Shown here: piece by piece, positions 49,464 through 58,866 of the stretch
How the letters are laid out: every line of letters begins with the position of its first letter
Numbering within the stretch: the first letter of the stretch is position 1
Assembly (NCBI GenBank): GCA_963746255.1
Contig: CAVVAJ010000009.1
Coordinates: forward strand, 124,001-188,000
DNA from: DAOVXM01 sp963746255
Lineage (GTDB): Bacteria; Chloroflexota; Anaerolineae; Anaerolineales; UBA4823
Direction: 5' to 3'
Length of the DNA: 64,000 nucleotides
Notes under the pieces: generated by a model
The model's database searches: none
Told to the model about the DNA's origin: nothing
What the model saw: the letters and a program-made list of their open reading frames with translations, nothing else
Position numbers and translations under genes: made by a program

Positions 49464-49519
49464 CGAATTATGGAATAGACGTTATACATGTGAGTAACGT
49501 TCCCTAGAATTTCGCCAAT

Positions 49520-50971
49520 TTAGCCTTTGATCACTACTACTGGCTTTAGGCGGGCAACTTTCTTCACTATACCTGCTCCAGTGACTACATTTACTACTTC
49601 ATCAACATCTTTATACGCTTGGGGGGCTTCTTCTGCAAATCCTGCCATCGAGCCTGCCCGGATATGGATGCCGGATTCGGTCAACTGTTTATGTAAATCT
49701 TCACCCCAAACTTGCTTCTTGGCCTTGCTGCGGCTTATTACTCGTCCTGCACCGTGACATGAGGAACCAAAGGATTTCTGCATACTGAGTTCAGTTCCGA
49801 CTAGAACCCAAGAGGCCGTACCCATACTTCCCGGGACTAGAACCGGTTGACCGATAGGGCGGTATTCTGCAGGCAGCCCTACAAAACCTGGCCCGAAGGC
49901 ACGCGTCGCGCCTTTCCTATGGACACACAATCTAACCAGTTTTCCTTGAACTTCGTGCGTCTCGATCTTGCCCATATTATGAGCGATGTCATATACCTGC
50001 TGCAGATGCCAGTTGCTTACTTTTCCAGCTAAGATTTGTTCAAATGCTTTCCGAGCATAATGAACCAACACCTGGCGATTGGCAAAAGCGTAGTTGGCAG
50101 CACACCTCATCGCAGCCAAATAGCTTTCCCCTTCTGGCGAATTTAACGGAGCGCATACCAATTCACGATCAGGCAGGTCAATACCATAACGACGTACTGC
50201 ACCTTGCAGCTCACGTACATAATCACTGCATATCTGGTGTCCAAACCCGCGTGAGCCACAATGAATCTGAACAGCGATATTTCCTGCCTGCAAGCCCATC
50301 ACGTTCGCAGCACGTTCATCATACACTTGTTCAACGAAATCTACTTCAATAAAATGATTTCCTGCTCCAAGAGTACCAATTTGAGCCTTGCCCCGCTCCT
50401 TGGCACGGTTACTTACCTTTCCAGGGTCAGCACCTGACAGGCAGCCCTGTTCTTCGGTGCGGTCAATATCGGTTTGCGCAGCAAATCCTTTCTTGAATGC
50501 CCATCCACTACCCTGGCGGCATACCTGATCTAGTTCTTGGATGTTTACACGGATGTGACCTTTCGTGCCAACTCCACTGGGGCAGTGGTAATCCAGCGCG
50601 GTGGCAAGCTCATCCAATTTATTATCTACTTGGGAAAGAGGCATTTGTGAAGATAGCAGGCGGACTCCACAATTGATGTCATACCCAATTCCCCCTGGAG
50701 AGATAACCCCGGACGGGTATTGAGTTGCAGCCACTCCACCAATCGGAAATCCATAACCTTGGTGCATATCAGGCATTACCACAACATGCTCTACCAGCCC
50801 GGGAAGCGTGGCAGAGTTCACCGCTTGTTCCAAAGATCGATCCTGCATAACAGCCTCGATGATCTGACGAGTAGCAAATATACGCACGGGCACCCGCATA
50901 TCAGCACGGAATGTTTGTGGGATCTCCCATTCATAGTCGCTAATTTTCCTGAGATCATTAATATCGACCAT
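49520..50971 (-). CDS. rtcB: RNA-splicing ligase RtcB
   Basis: A 483-residue GTP- and Mn-dependent ligase joining 2',3'-cyclic phosphate (or 3'-phosphate) to 5'-OH RNA ends. It has [16 protein letters not shown], the metal cysteine in [34 protein letters not shown] and H406 in [13 protein letters not shown], which becomes guanylylated. The archease gene precedes it by 48 bases, as expected for its activator. The role is tRNA or mRNA repair. No RtcA, RtcR or stress-operon partner is visible. Confidence 0.96.
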   Translation of the reverse strand: MVDINDLRKISDYEWEIPQTFRADMRVPVRIFATRQIIEAVMQDRSLEQAVNSATLPGLVEHVVVMPDMHQGYGFPIGGVAATQYPSGVISPGGIGYDINCGVRLLSSQMPLSQVDNKLDELATALDYHCPSGVGTKGHIRVNIQELDQVCRQGSGWAFKKGFAAQTDIDRTEEQGCLSGADPGKVSNRAKERGKAQIGTLGAGNHFIEVDFVEQVYDERAANVMGLQAGNIAVQIHCGSRGFGHQICSDYVRELQGAVRRYGIDLPDRELVCAPLNSPEGESYLAAMRCAANYAFANRQVLVHYARKAFEQILAGKVSNWHLQQVYDIAHNMGKIETHEVQGKLVRLCVHRKGATRAFGPGFVGLPAEYRPIGQPVLVPGSMGTASWVLVGTELSMQKSFGSSCHGAGRVISRSKAKKQVWGEDLHKQLTESGIHIRAGSMAGFAEEAPQAYKDVDEVVNVVTGAGIVKKVARLKPVVVIKG

Positions 50972-51019
50972 GGTTTAGCCTCCTATCACTAACAGCTGAA
51001 AAGGTCGCGACCTCTTTGT

Positions 51020-51433
51020 TCAGACATCAAATACTATTCGAACACGTAAGCCACTTTGAGCGCGTAAAACTGCCAGATTGTGATATGTCACCGCCTTAAT
51101 TTCCTTGGATATGGTACGTATCTCTGTTCCGAATGCGTTTACGTCGATATTATTACTGCTCACCTTGATATCGAACTCATCAAATGCAATGTACTCCGTA
51201 TCAGTGATAAACAGCAGTTCTTCAAGAAAGCTTACCAGTGCCTGCTCAAGGTCATTGAATGTGATGCTGAACATACGAGCAACACGTACCCCAGAACCCA
51301 ATCTAATTCCCGCTAAGGTATTCATTCCCAAAGCGGCCTGTTCCAGCAATTGGGTAAAATTCGGTGCCCATATTTCCAATTCCCGATCTGAAGTGTGCTC
51401 ATGTTCTCGGAATCCTGCTTTCGGATCACTCAT
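51020..51433 (-). CDS. Archease, RtcB activator
   Basis: A 137-residue protein with the family opening GFREHEHTSDRELEIWAP, the middle EQALVSFLEELLFITDTE and the end IKAVTYHNLAVLRAQSGLRVRIVFDV. The conserved acidic residues that bind calcium are kept. It speeds guanylylation and turnover of RtcB. ATG at 51433 is chosen because the extra upstream residues are not family-like. It is the first gene of the operon. Confidence 0.92.
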   Translation of the reverse strand: MSDPKAGFREHEHTSDRELEIWAPNFTQLLEQAALGMNTLAGIRLGSGVRVARMFSITFNDLEQALVSFLEELLFITDTEYIAFDEFDIKVSSNNIDVNAFGTEIRTISKEIKAVTYHNLAVLRAQSGLRVRIVFDV

Positions 51434-51442
51434 AATAAATCT

Positions 51443-51448
51443 ATTATA
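51443..51448 (-). promoter_or_regulatory. -10 element nine bases from the archease start
   Basis: TATAAT on the minus strand lies nine bases before the ATG at 51433, with no ribosome site, pointing to a very short leader. Confidence 0.4.
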
Positions 51449-51633
51449 TACCAACGGGGACTATGACTTATTTGCTATCAGTTTATGATGGATCAATGTG
51501 ACATATCTCCAATTGTGGTGGATCTACATTCACCTGATAATATCTTTGACAAAAGCATCTGGTGCAATTAGCTATGAGCAGCAATGAAGTATAATGAGCA
51601 CGCTTCTATACAGAAGCTGAGGTCCGAAGATAT

Positions 51634-52404
51634 ATGAAAATGGATATGATTAAAGATCGTTTGGATAAGTTGGAATTCCGTTTACAAGCTTTGATCGAAG
51701 GAAGTGCAGCCCGGTTGTACGCCAGCGAACTGAGACAAATCGATCTAAGCCATCAGCTCATTGGCGCGATGCAAAAGGGTATCAAGTCTGATCCAGATGG
51801 CAGCTTTATCGCCCCAAATAGATATATGATTTCATTAAATCCACACCAGATTCAGCTGTTTACAGGAGATGATGACCGCACTTTAGTATTGATAGATGCG
51901 TTAGAACAATTCGCATCGGAAGCGAGCCTGATATTCCTCTCAGAACCGAAGATTCACTTTCACAGTGACCCCGATATTCCATTAGGGGAGTGCCGAGTGG
52001 ACTCTCTGATCGAACAGCCCGAACTCGCGCATACCTCCGATATAGTGCACGCAACTCATGAGACACCTTCAGCCAAGCCCGCAGATGCTTACCTAATCAT
52101 AAATGGTACAGATATGATCCCATTGAAAGAAATGGTGGTGAATATCGGTCGCCGCCCGGATAACCATATCGTGATTGAAGATAATCGGGTTTCGCGTATC
52201 CATGCTCAACTGAGGGCAATCAAAAAACGTTATGTGATATTTGATCTAAATTCTACGGGGGGTACTTTTGTGAACAACAGCCGGATTGGACAGGCAATCC
52301 TAGCACCTGGTGATGTGATCTCCTTAGCCGGTTTCCCGCTTTTATTTGGTCAGGAGGAAACCCCGATCAGCAGTACGCAAAGGTATTCTCCCGACCAGGA
52401 TTAA
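51634..52404 (+). CDS. FhaA-like protein (DUF3662 plus FHA domain)
   Basis: 256 residues. The N-terminal ~125 residues (DRLDKLEFRLQALIEGSAAR, FIAPNRYMISLNP) match DUF3662. The C-terminal FHA domain has NIGRRPDNHIVIEDNRVSRIHAQL and LNSTGGTFVNN, with the arginine, serine and asparagine that bind phosphothreonine. In Actinobacteria the same pair lies in the kinase-rodA-pbp cluster; here fhaB, mtnP and a SEDS-PBP gene follow. It probably reads kinase signals for cell-wall growth. TATAAT lies near 51591. Confidence 0.88.
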   Translation: MKMDMIKDRLDKLEFRLQALIEGSAARLYASELRQIDLSHQLIGAMQKGIKSDPDGSFIAPNRYMISLNPHQIQLFTGDDDRTLVLIDALEQFASEASLIFLSEPKIHFHSDPDIPLGECRVDSLIEQPELAHTSDIVHATHETPSAKPADAYLIINGTDMIPLKEMVVNIGRRPDNHIVIEDNRVSRIHAQLRAIKKRYVIFDLNSTGGTFVNNSRIGQAILAPGDVISLAGFPLLFGQEETPISSTQRYSPDQD

Positions 52405-52415
52405 GGTACTCCAAA

Positions 52416-52895
52416 ATGAGTGGACCTATACTGCTTGGCCTTAGAATCGCGATGGCGATGAGTTTGTACGCATTCCTAGGCTTTACACTCTACGTATTGT
52501 GGCACGAATTGCTCCAGCAAAGTGTACAAGTTACGCCACCCCCGCCCCCGACGATGATTCTAATAATAGCTAATGAGGGGCATGAAGAACGCTACCGTTT
52601 TGATCTACCCGAAATTATCATTGGGCGCGATCCGGCGTGTGATTTAGTGCTTTCCGATTCGACTATCTCGGCAAAACACGCCAGACTAACCTACACACAC
52701 AATCATTGGTGGTTGGAAGATATGAAGTCCACCAACGGTACCATGCTCGACCAGCAACAAGTAGATATCCCCCTCGTTGTCACTAGCGGTGATCGTTTCA
52801 CTTGCGGTCAAGTTGAGATCTTAGTAGAGATAGAAGGCGGCCAGAATATTGTGAATCCCAACAAAGGAGCAGACCTTGATGGAAGATCATCCTAA
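52416..52895 (+). CDS. FhaB-like membrane FHA protein
   Basis: A 159-residue protein with one N-terminal membrane segment (~6-30), a Pro-rich linker (TPPPPPT) and an FHA domain with IIGRDPACDLVLSDSTISAKHARL and MKSTNGTML. It follows fhaA by 11 bases and its end overlaps mtnP by 17 bases. It is probably a phosphothreonine reader at the membrane. Confidence 0.88.
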   Translation: MSGPILLGLRIAMAMSLYAFLGFTLYVLWHELLQQSVQVTPPPPPTMILIIANEGHEERYRFDLPEIIIGRDPACDLVLSDSTISAKHARLTYTHNHWWLEDMKSTNGTMLDQQQVDIPLVVTSGDRFTCGQVEILVEIEGGQNIVNPNKGADLDGRSS

Positions 52896-53745
52896 GATCG
52901 CTGTTATCGGCGGCTCTGGATTATACGAGATGCCCGGTATTACAGACATGCAGGAATTCTATATCAATACTCCGTTTGGAAAACCAAGCAGTCCGGTTGG
53001 TATCGGGACATTAAATGGTCACCGGATCGCATTTATTGCCCGTCATGGTATCGGGCACTGCATTACTCCGAGTGAGGTTCCTTATCGGGCGAACATATTC
53101 GCACTCAAGTCACTGGGCGTAGAACGCGTGATCAGCATCAGTGCATGTGGTTCACTGCGGGAAGATTACCATCCTGGAGATATCGTGATCCCAAACCAGC
53201 TGTTTGATTTCACCCGTTTTCGGAAAGCCACCTTCTTTGAGGATGGATTTGTCGCTCACGTCAGTGTAGCGGATCCCTTTTGCCAAGATCTCTCCGCACA
53301 GCTGATCACCGCCGTTAATCGTGCAGAGGGAAAAGTTCATACCAGTGGGGCATTGATCACAATTGAAGGTCCACGGTTTTCAACACGCATTGAATCCAAC
53401 ACATTCCGAACCTGGGGGATGTCGCTGATTAATATGTCAACCGCACCAGAAGCCTTCCTCGCCAGAGAAGCGGAGATGTGTTATGCAGTGATGAATCATG
53501 TAACAGATTATGATGTCTGGCATGTCAGTGAACAACCCGTCACGGTCAATATGTTAATTGACACGCTAAACCGCAATACAAAACTTGCCCAGTCAGCAGT
53601 GTCTAACCTGCTGTTAAATTTGTCAGAAACAAAAGATTGCGATTGCAGTGAAGCGCTAGCCAGTGCGATGATCACCCAACCGAATGCAATCCCCCCAGAT
53701 ACAAAGCGACGCCTCTTTATCTTGATTGATAAATACATCAATTAG
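52879..53745 (+). CDS. mtnP: S-methyl-5'-thioadenosine phosphorylase
   Basis: A 288-residue trimeric phosphorylase cleaving methylthioadenosine to adenine and methylthioribose 1-phosphate. It has IAVIGGSGLYEMPGI, IARHGIGHCITPSEVPYRAN, ISACGSLREDYHPGDIVIP and ITIEGPRFSTRIES; NMSTAPEAFLAREAEM follows. The ATG at 52879 lies inside the end of fhaB. Its presence between fhaB and the SEDS-PBP gene is odd for a salvage enzyme and may be chance. Confidence 0.94.
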   Translation: MEDHPKIAVIGGSGLYEMPGITDMQEFYINTPFGKPSSPVGIGTLNGHRIAFIARHGIGHCITPSEVPYRANIFALKSLGVERVISISACGSLREDYHPGDIVIPNQLFDFTRFRKATFFEDGFVAHVSVADPFCQDLSAQLITAVNRAEGKVHTSGALITIEGPRFSTRIESNTFRTWGMSLINMSTAPEAFLAREAEMCYAVMNHVTDYDVWHVSEQPVTVNMLIDTLNRNTKLAQSAVSNLLLNLSETKDCDCSEALASAMITQPNAIPPDTKRRLFILIDKYIN

Positions 53746-53775
53746 GTTCTGCAGCCTCAATAATCTCAAGCAAAT

Positions 53776-56259
53776 ATGGTCCTGATAAAATATCTTCGTC
53801 TAATCGCTCCACCAACAAATTCGAGGATCGATCGCCTGCAAGGGCGCTTATTAGTTATAGCCGCGAGTTTTATGGTCCTGTACGCAGCCGGCCTCACAAT
53901 TTCTCCGGCCGTACGATCCCGACACTGGGATGTAGGTTTGAGATGGGAGCATTGGTTGGGCATTGCCGTCTGGGGATTAGTATTTGTTATCGCCCACCGC
54001 CTAACAGCTGATTATCTCCCTGACCGTGACCCATTAATTTTACCGATAGCCGGCTTGCTCTCGGGCTGGGGCTTACTGACCATCTGGCGATTGTTCCCAT
54101 TTTTCGGAATTCGCCAGACAATTTGGTTTATCGTCGCAATAACCGTCTTTGCGATTGGGATCCGACTCACCGATGATCTCAACTTCTTAAGACGCTACAA
54201 ATATCTCTGGCTGAGCGGAGGGTTGCTGCTCACCGCCTTGACATTATTTTTCGGCACCAATCCAATGGGATATGGTCCCCAGATGTGGTTAGGGTGCTGC
54301 GGCATCTATCTGCAACCATCAGAGATATTAAAGTTGCTACTGATCATCTATCTTTCAGCCTATCTGGCCGGTTTTCCTGCTCCAGAATCCACCACTCGAG
54401 GAATAACTACCGCAGCTCATTCCAGCGCTACTAAACGTCCGAGATTGTTCCCGCTACTGCTGCCCACACTGATTATGACGGGATTAGCTTTGGGGCTGCT
54501 GCTCGCTCAGCGCGACCTTGGAACCGCAACGATCTTCATATTCTTGTACACGATTATTCTATTCCTAGCAACTGGCAAGAAAAGAATAATTCTTTTCAGC
54601 GGGGCGATCCTCCTACTGGCAGGTGCTGTCGGCTTCATCCTATTCGACGTAGTACAGCTGCGGATAGAAGCATGGATCAACCCCTGGTTGGATCCTAGCG
54701 GAAGATCGTACCAAATTGTCCAATCACTGATCGCGGTAGCTAATGGTGGGCTGATTGGCAGGGGACCAGGGATAGGCAATCCCAACCTGGTCCCAATACC
54801 GCATTCAGATTTCATCCTAGCGGCGATAGCAGAAGAAGGTGGATTTTTAGCGCTTATCTCATTAATATCTCTGATAGCGATCCTCGCTGTCCGGGGATTA
54901 ACCGCCGCGATCCGAGCTGGCGACATATTCCGCAGATACTTAGCTGTCGGCCTCACCGCTTACCTAGTCGGACAGTCCATCGTGATTATCGGGGGAAATT
55001 TACGCTTACTGCCGCTGACCGGAGTTACCCTGCCGTTCGTATCCTATGGCGGCTCATCGCTGGTTGTATCCTTTATCGCTATCCTATTTTTACTTCAGAT
55101 CAGCAATCGATCTCGCCATGCCGTTCCGGCAAATTTACCAGATCGAAGACCTTACCTATTTCTGGGAGGTTTTCTGCTTTTTGGCATAGCTGCTTTGTCA
55201 GTCACCTCGGGCTGGTGGTCATTCTACCGAGCGCCAGCCTTGCTGTCGCGCACGGATAACGCCCGCCGCACGATTGCTGACCGGTATGTCATCCGCGGCA
55301 GTATCTTGGACAGCACTGAACAATACCTGGCAGTCTCGCTCGGACGACCTGGTGAATATGAGCGCAGCTACTTATATCCGCAGCTCAGCCCAGTAATCGG
55401 TTATACCCACCATGCCTATGGACAGGCAGGCATCGAAGCGAGTATGGATGAATATCTGCGCGGCTTACGTGCTCTACCAGCCCTGCAGATATGGTGGAAT
55501 CATCTGCTTTTCGGTCAGCCGCCGGCAGGTTTAGATACAAGATTGAATATCGATCCGAACTTACAGAAGATTGCTGACCAAGCATTAGCGGGGACACGTG
55601 GAGCAATCGTCTTAATCGATGCAGTTACCGGTGAGATATTGGCAATGGCATCCCAGCCCAACTATAATGCCAATTTTTTGGACGAACAATGGGATGAGCT
55701 GATACAGGATCCAGAAGCGCCTTTATTGAATCGCGCAACCCAGGGCAGTTACCCGGTCGAATCTCTTAAGGAACGGTTGTTTCCAGAGGGAATCGATAGA
55801 TATCAGCTACATGGTACGCCGTTGATTCGTCTTGACACGAGCAATCCGAACATCACTGAGCATGGAGAGACTTATGCCAGCCCTCTGCACATGGCCATAA
55901 TCGCTGCGACCCATGCTGCGGGTGGGACTCGCCCCGCACCACAGATTGTCAATGCAGTTAAGAATCCCACGACTGGGTGGGTTATGCTGCCGCCGCTCGC
56001 GGAAGCCCTAGATATATTCCCGCCTGAAATTGCCACCCAGAGAACAGCGCTATTCCCGACCAGTCCGGCAGACTTCTGGTACGTGATGGAGACAACATCG
56101 ATAGGATCTGATCCTGTTACCTGGTACATATCTGGCACGCAACCCAGGGAACAGGATCAAGCATATGCCTATGCGATACTGATCGAAGGCAGGAACGCAG
56201 ATCTCGCGAGTCAGATTGCCGAAGAATTAGAGCGAGCGCTTTATATTCCTAGCGAGTAA
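53776..56259 (+). CDS. SEDS (FtsW/RodA) protein fused to a degenerate penicillin-binding domain
   Basis: 827 residues. The first ~450 are the SEDS polymerase with about ten membrane segments. Its catalytic D306 lies in WINPWLDPSGRSYQIVQS and VTLPFVSYGGSSLVV is kept, so glycan polymerisation is plausible. After one more membrane segment, an outside PBP-like domain (~480-827) has DRYVIRGSILDSTEQYLA, GAIVLIDAVTGEILAMASQPNYN and NRATQGSYPVESLK. In class B PBPs the last segment reads YPPGSTFK; here E662 stands at the serine position while K665 remains, and the KTG motif reads SGT. The domain is also shorter than normal. Transpeptidase activity is therefore unlikely. Confidence 0.88.
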   Translation: MVLIKYLRLIAPPTNSRIDRLQGRLLVIAASFMVLYAAGLTISPAVRSRHWDVGLRWEHWLGIAVWGLVFVIAHRLTADYLPDRDPLILPIAGLLSGWGLLTIWRLFPFFGIRQTIWFIVAITVFAIGIRLTDDLNFLRRYKYLWLSGGLLLTALTLFFGTNPMGYGPQMWLGCCGIYLQPSEILKLLLIIYLSAYLAGFPAPESTTRGITTAAHSSATKRPRLFPLLLPTLIMTGLALGLLLAQRDLGTATIFIFLYTIILFLATGKKRIILFSGAILLLAGAVGFILFDVVQLRIEAWINPWLDPSGRSYQIVQSLIAVANGGLIGRGPGIGNPNLVPIPHSDFILAAIAEEGGFLALISLISLIAILAVRGLTAAIRAGDIFRRYLAVGLTAYLVGQSIVIIGGNLRLLPLTGVTLPFVSYGGSSLVVSFIAILFLLQISNRSRHAVPANLPDRRPYLFLGGFLLFGIAALSVTSGWWSFYRAPALLSRTDNARRTIADRYVIRGSILDSTEQYLAVSLGRPGEYERSYLYPQLSPVIGYTHHAYGQAGIEASMDEYLRGLRALPALQIWWNHLLFGQPPAGLDTRLNIDPNLQKIADQALAGTRGAIVLIDAVTGEILAMASQPNYNANFLDEQWDELIQDPEAPLLNRATQGSYPVESLKERLFPEGIDRYQLHGTPLIRLDTSNPNITEHGETYASPLHMAIIAATHAAGGTRPAPQIVNAVKNPTTGWVMLPPLAEALDIFPPEIATQRTALFPTSPADFWYVMETTSIGSDPVTWYISGTQPREQDQAYAYAILIEGRNADLASQIAEELERALYIPSE

Positions 56260-56300
56260 CCTAGCGATATAGGAATAGAACTCGTGCACCATCACAGGCG

Positions 56301-57533
56301 TCATATCACGCGTATATAGCGTCTTTTGCCTACTTGTAGGACACCAGGATGCGGAAACAGCTGGTTGGGGTCATTAAGAGTTTCGCCATCTAAACGAACT
56401 GCGTTCTGATCGACCATGCGGCGTCCTTCACTTTTACTACTAACCAAATTTGCGTTGATGAGCACGTCGAGAACTGTCTGATCCCTTTCCAACACGATTT
56501 CTGGCATGTCAATTGGAATATCACCTTGTTGAAAAACGAGTATAAAGGCCTGTTCCGCACGAGCAGCTGCTTCGTCATCATGGTAAATTGAGACAATCTC
56601 CCGCGCCAGTTTCATTTTTACGTCACGTGGATGGAGACTGCCATCCACCATACCAATTTCGAGGGCTTCAATCTCAGGCGGCGTCCATGTAGTAACCAAA
56701 CGGAAGTAATACCCCATCGCTCTGTCCGGGACACTCATGACTTTCCCGTACATATCCTCGGGGGTGGATAACAGCGGGATATGATTGCCCAAGGATTTGC
56801 TCATTTTGATTTCCCCATCGGTTCCCGGCAAGATATCCAATATGATGGCGATATTTGGTTTCTCCCCCATAAATGACATCAGCTTACGGGCGGCGGTAAC
56901 AATATTAAACAGCTGATCAGTCCCCCCGACTTGGACATCAGTTTTAAGGGCATAGGCATCATAGCCTTGCATAATGGCATAAAAAGTTTCGTGCAGGTAA
57001 ATTGGGTCACCGTTGTCCCATCGCCTGCGGAAATTATCGCGTGCCAAGAACTGCTGGATCGTGAAGTTTGATGCCAAACTGATCAACTCAGCAAAAGAGA
57101 GCTCTGATAACCACGTAGCGTTATATCGAATTAACGTCTTGTCGCGGTCAAGGACTTTGTATGCTTGCTCAGCATATGTCTGAGCATTATGAGCAACCTC
57201 CGCTGCTGTCAGCTGTGGTCTGAGCTTATCCTTATCGGATGGATCGCCGATTAATGATGTATAGTTGCCTACCAGAAATACAACTTCGTGCCCCAATTCT
57301 TGGAATTGACGAAGCTTGCGCATGGGGACTGTATGGCCTAAGTGGAGATCACTCGTGCGGGGATCAAACCCACAGTAAATGCGTAGAGGCCGGCCGGCCT
57401 TGCCCGCCTCGAGCAATCGTACCCTTAACTCGCCAGCCATTACCTGCTTCGTTTCATCATCACCGTACTCTGTGCCCTGCATCAAGTAAGCGACTTGTTC
57501 ATCAATGGTCATGTTCATCTTAGCGATCTCCAT
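56301..57533 (-). CDS. tyrS: Tyrosyl-tRNA synthetase
   Basis: A 410-residue class I synthetase with YCGFDPRTSDLHLGHTVPM (HIGH motif as HLGH), GGTDQLFNIVTAARKLM, the KMSKSLGN motif and a C-terminal S4 RNA-binding domain (VLDVLINANLVSSKSEGRRM). The ATG at 57533 has GGAG four bases upstream; the ATG at 57518 with GGAG nine bases upstream is an equal choice. The terminator of the preceding gene lies just upstream. No T-box leader was found. Confidence 0.96.
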   Translation of the reverse strand: MEIAKMNMTIDEQVAYLMQGTEYGDDETKQVMAGELRVRLLEAGKAGRPLRIYCGFDPRTSDLHLGHTVPMRKLRQFQELGHEVVFLVGNYTSLIGDPSDKDKLRPQLTAAEVAHNAQTYAEQAYKVLDRDKTLIRYNATWLSELSFAELISLASNFTIQQFLARDNFRRRWDNGDPIYLHETFYAIMQGYDAYALKTDVQVGGTDQLFNIVTAARKLMSFMGEKPNIAIILDILPGTDGEIKMSKSLGNHIPLLSTPEDMYGKVMSVPDRAMGYYFRLVTTWTPPEIEALEIGMVDGSLHPRDVKMKLAREIVSIYHDDEAAARAEQAFILVFQQGDIPIDMPEIVLERDQTVLDVLINANLVSSKSEGRRMVDQNAVRLDGETLNDPNQLFPHPGVLQVGKRRYIRVI

Positions 57534-57587
57534 TAGTCTCCGTTATATGAGATAATCTCATGCTCTATATTTACATATCCATCCAAT

Positions 57588-57628
57588 TATAAATAAAAAT
57601 AAAACGCGCCCTCTGTGGTGAGGGCGCG
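57588..57628 (-). terminator. Rho-independent terminator after the PH-domain gene
   Basis: A perfect 9-bp GC-rich stem (57605-57613 with 57620-57628) and a 6-base loop are followed on the minus strand by TTTTATTTTTAT. It lies 21 bases past the stop of the PH-domain gene and before tyrS. Confidence 0.9.
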
Positions 57629-57648
57629 CCGTTCTCACCACGCTCATT

Positions 57649-58164
57649 TCACTCCCGGGCATAATAATATCCCTCGCCAGGTCTTTCTACAATATGCAGT
57701 TGTCCATTGAGAATGATCTGACGCAAAATATCCTCTCCTTGAACAAAACCGAAACGACCTTTTACTTCGCCCATCACTGTTACCTCTGCCAGCGTTTGAA
57801 ATCCAAAATAAGACTTTTTACCAATTACCTGTACTTTTTTCCCCCACCGAGCAGGCATCGCACGCACTTCCTGAATCTCCTCCCAGGTCATCTGGACATG
57901 GCGCAGTCCGTTAGTGAAAGCCACCCTGCTATTATCAATCCGCATCTCTGTTTTTCGGTCCATCCAATTCCCAAGGCTAATGCTCAAAGCGGATCCAAAT
58001 AAGACTACGGCTATGACGGGGATCGCTAACATTTCTTGTTGACCAGTGGCTCTTAGCACTAACCATAATATTAAAACCAAGAGTGATGAAACCCAGGCAA
58101 TCAGCTCCGCTCGACGCGAAGTAAGAACAGGTTGATAAATCTTCTCCTTTTCAGCTAATGCCAT
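57649..58164 (-). CDS. Membrane protein with bacterial PH-like domain
   Basis: 171 residues with two membrane segments (~22-40 and ~46-64) followed by a β-rich domain (TEMRIDNSRVAFTNGLRHVQMTWEEIQEVRA) of the bacterial PH (YdbS/PH_2-like) kind. The function is unknown. TATAAT with an upstream TG lies six bases before the ATG, so the mRNA is probably leaderless. Confidence 0.7.
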   Translation of the reverse strand: MALAEKEKIYQPVLTSRRAELIAWVSSLLVLILWLVLRATGQQEMLAIPVIAVVLFGSALSISLGNWMDRKTEMRIDNSRVAFTNGLRHVQMTWEEIQEVRAMPARWGKKVQVIGKKSYFGFQTLAEVTVMGEVKGRFGFVQGEDILRQIILNGQLHIVERPGEGYYYARE

Positions 58165-58170
58165 GTGGCG

Positions 58171-58176
58171 ATTATA
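58171..58176 (-). promoter_or_regulatory. Extended -10 element close to the PH-domain gene start
   Basis: TGG-TATAAT on the minus strand ends six bases before the ATG at 58164, with no ribosome site between. Confidence 0.55.
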
Positions 58177-58301
58177 CCATCAGGGAATATTCAGGAGATG
58201 TGCTATAAGGCTTGTCCCGTGCTATAATTCCGCATTATGTAGTCGTTTCTCATCCAAACTTATGACACCCAGACCAAGAATATTTGGAGCCATTGTCGTA
58301 T

Positions 58302-58814
58302 ATGAGTTTGATGCATAAATCTGTACTGGTTTTGAATGCGAATTTCGAACCACTTAATATTTGCTCCACTCGCCGTGCGATCACAATGGTTATTGCCGGA
58401 AAGGCAAATCTTGTGCTGAATGGGCGAGGAGAAATTCACACCATTAATCAAACCTATCCATGCCCATCGATCATCCGCCTTGGGAGAATGATTAAACGAC
58501 CGCGACCGCGAGTTCGATTAACGAAACGGGAAGTACTCCGCAGAGACAACTACATGTGCCAGTATTGTGGTCAAAGGTCATTGAATCTCACACTTGACCA
58601 TATCATTCCGAGGCATTTAGGGGGGAATCACAGCTGGAACAACCTGGTTGCAGCTTGCCCGCAGTGCAACCACCGTAAAGGTGGCCGGACAATTGAACAG
58701 GCACATATGCACTTACTACGTCCCCCACAAGAACCACCCTCATCGGCTAGATATTTATTCGGAAGACATCTGCATAAAAATTCTGAATGGATATCTTTCG
58801 TTGAGGGCTGGTAA
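58302..58814 (+). CDS. HNH endonuclease family protein
   Basis: A 170-residue protein. The N-terminal ~70 residues (VLVLNANFEPLNICSTRRAI, MVIAGKANLVL) are the conserved lead of a widespread chromosomal HNH family. The nuclease domain has CQYCG, LDHIIPRHLGGNHSWNNL and CPQCNHRKG with zinc cysteines and the HNH triad. This family is seldom tied to restriction and may serve repair. Start at 58302 (MSLMHK) or 58311. TATAAT lies at 58223-58228. Confidence 0.9.
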   Translation: MSLMHKSVLVLNANFEPLNICSTRRAITMVIAGKANLVLNGRGEIHTINQTYPCPSIIRLGRMIKRPRPRVRLTKREVLRRDNYMCQYCGQRSLNLTLDHIIPRHLGGNHSWNNLVAACPQCNHRKGGRTIEQAHMHLLRPPQEPPSSARYLFGRHLHKNSEWISFVEGW

Positions 58815-58816
58815 GT

Positions 58817-58847
58817 AAAAAAAAGAGTCCAACAACACTGGACTCTT
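58817..58847. terminator. Terminator shared by convergent genes
   Basis: A perfect 9-bp stem (58823-58831 with 58839-58847) around ACAACAC. On the minus strand it is followed by eight T, ending the MBL gene; it also lies just past the HNH stop. Confidence 0.9.
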
Positions 58848-58866
58848 CTCCAAATTGCAGACAACC

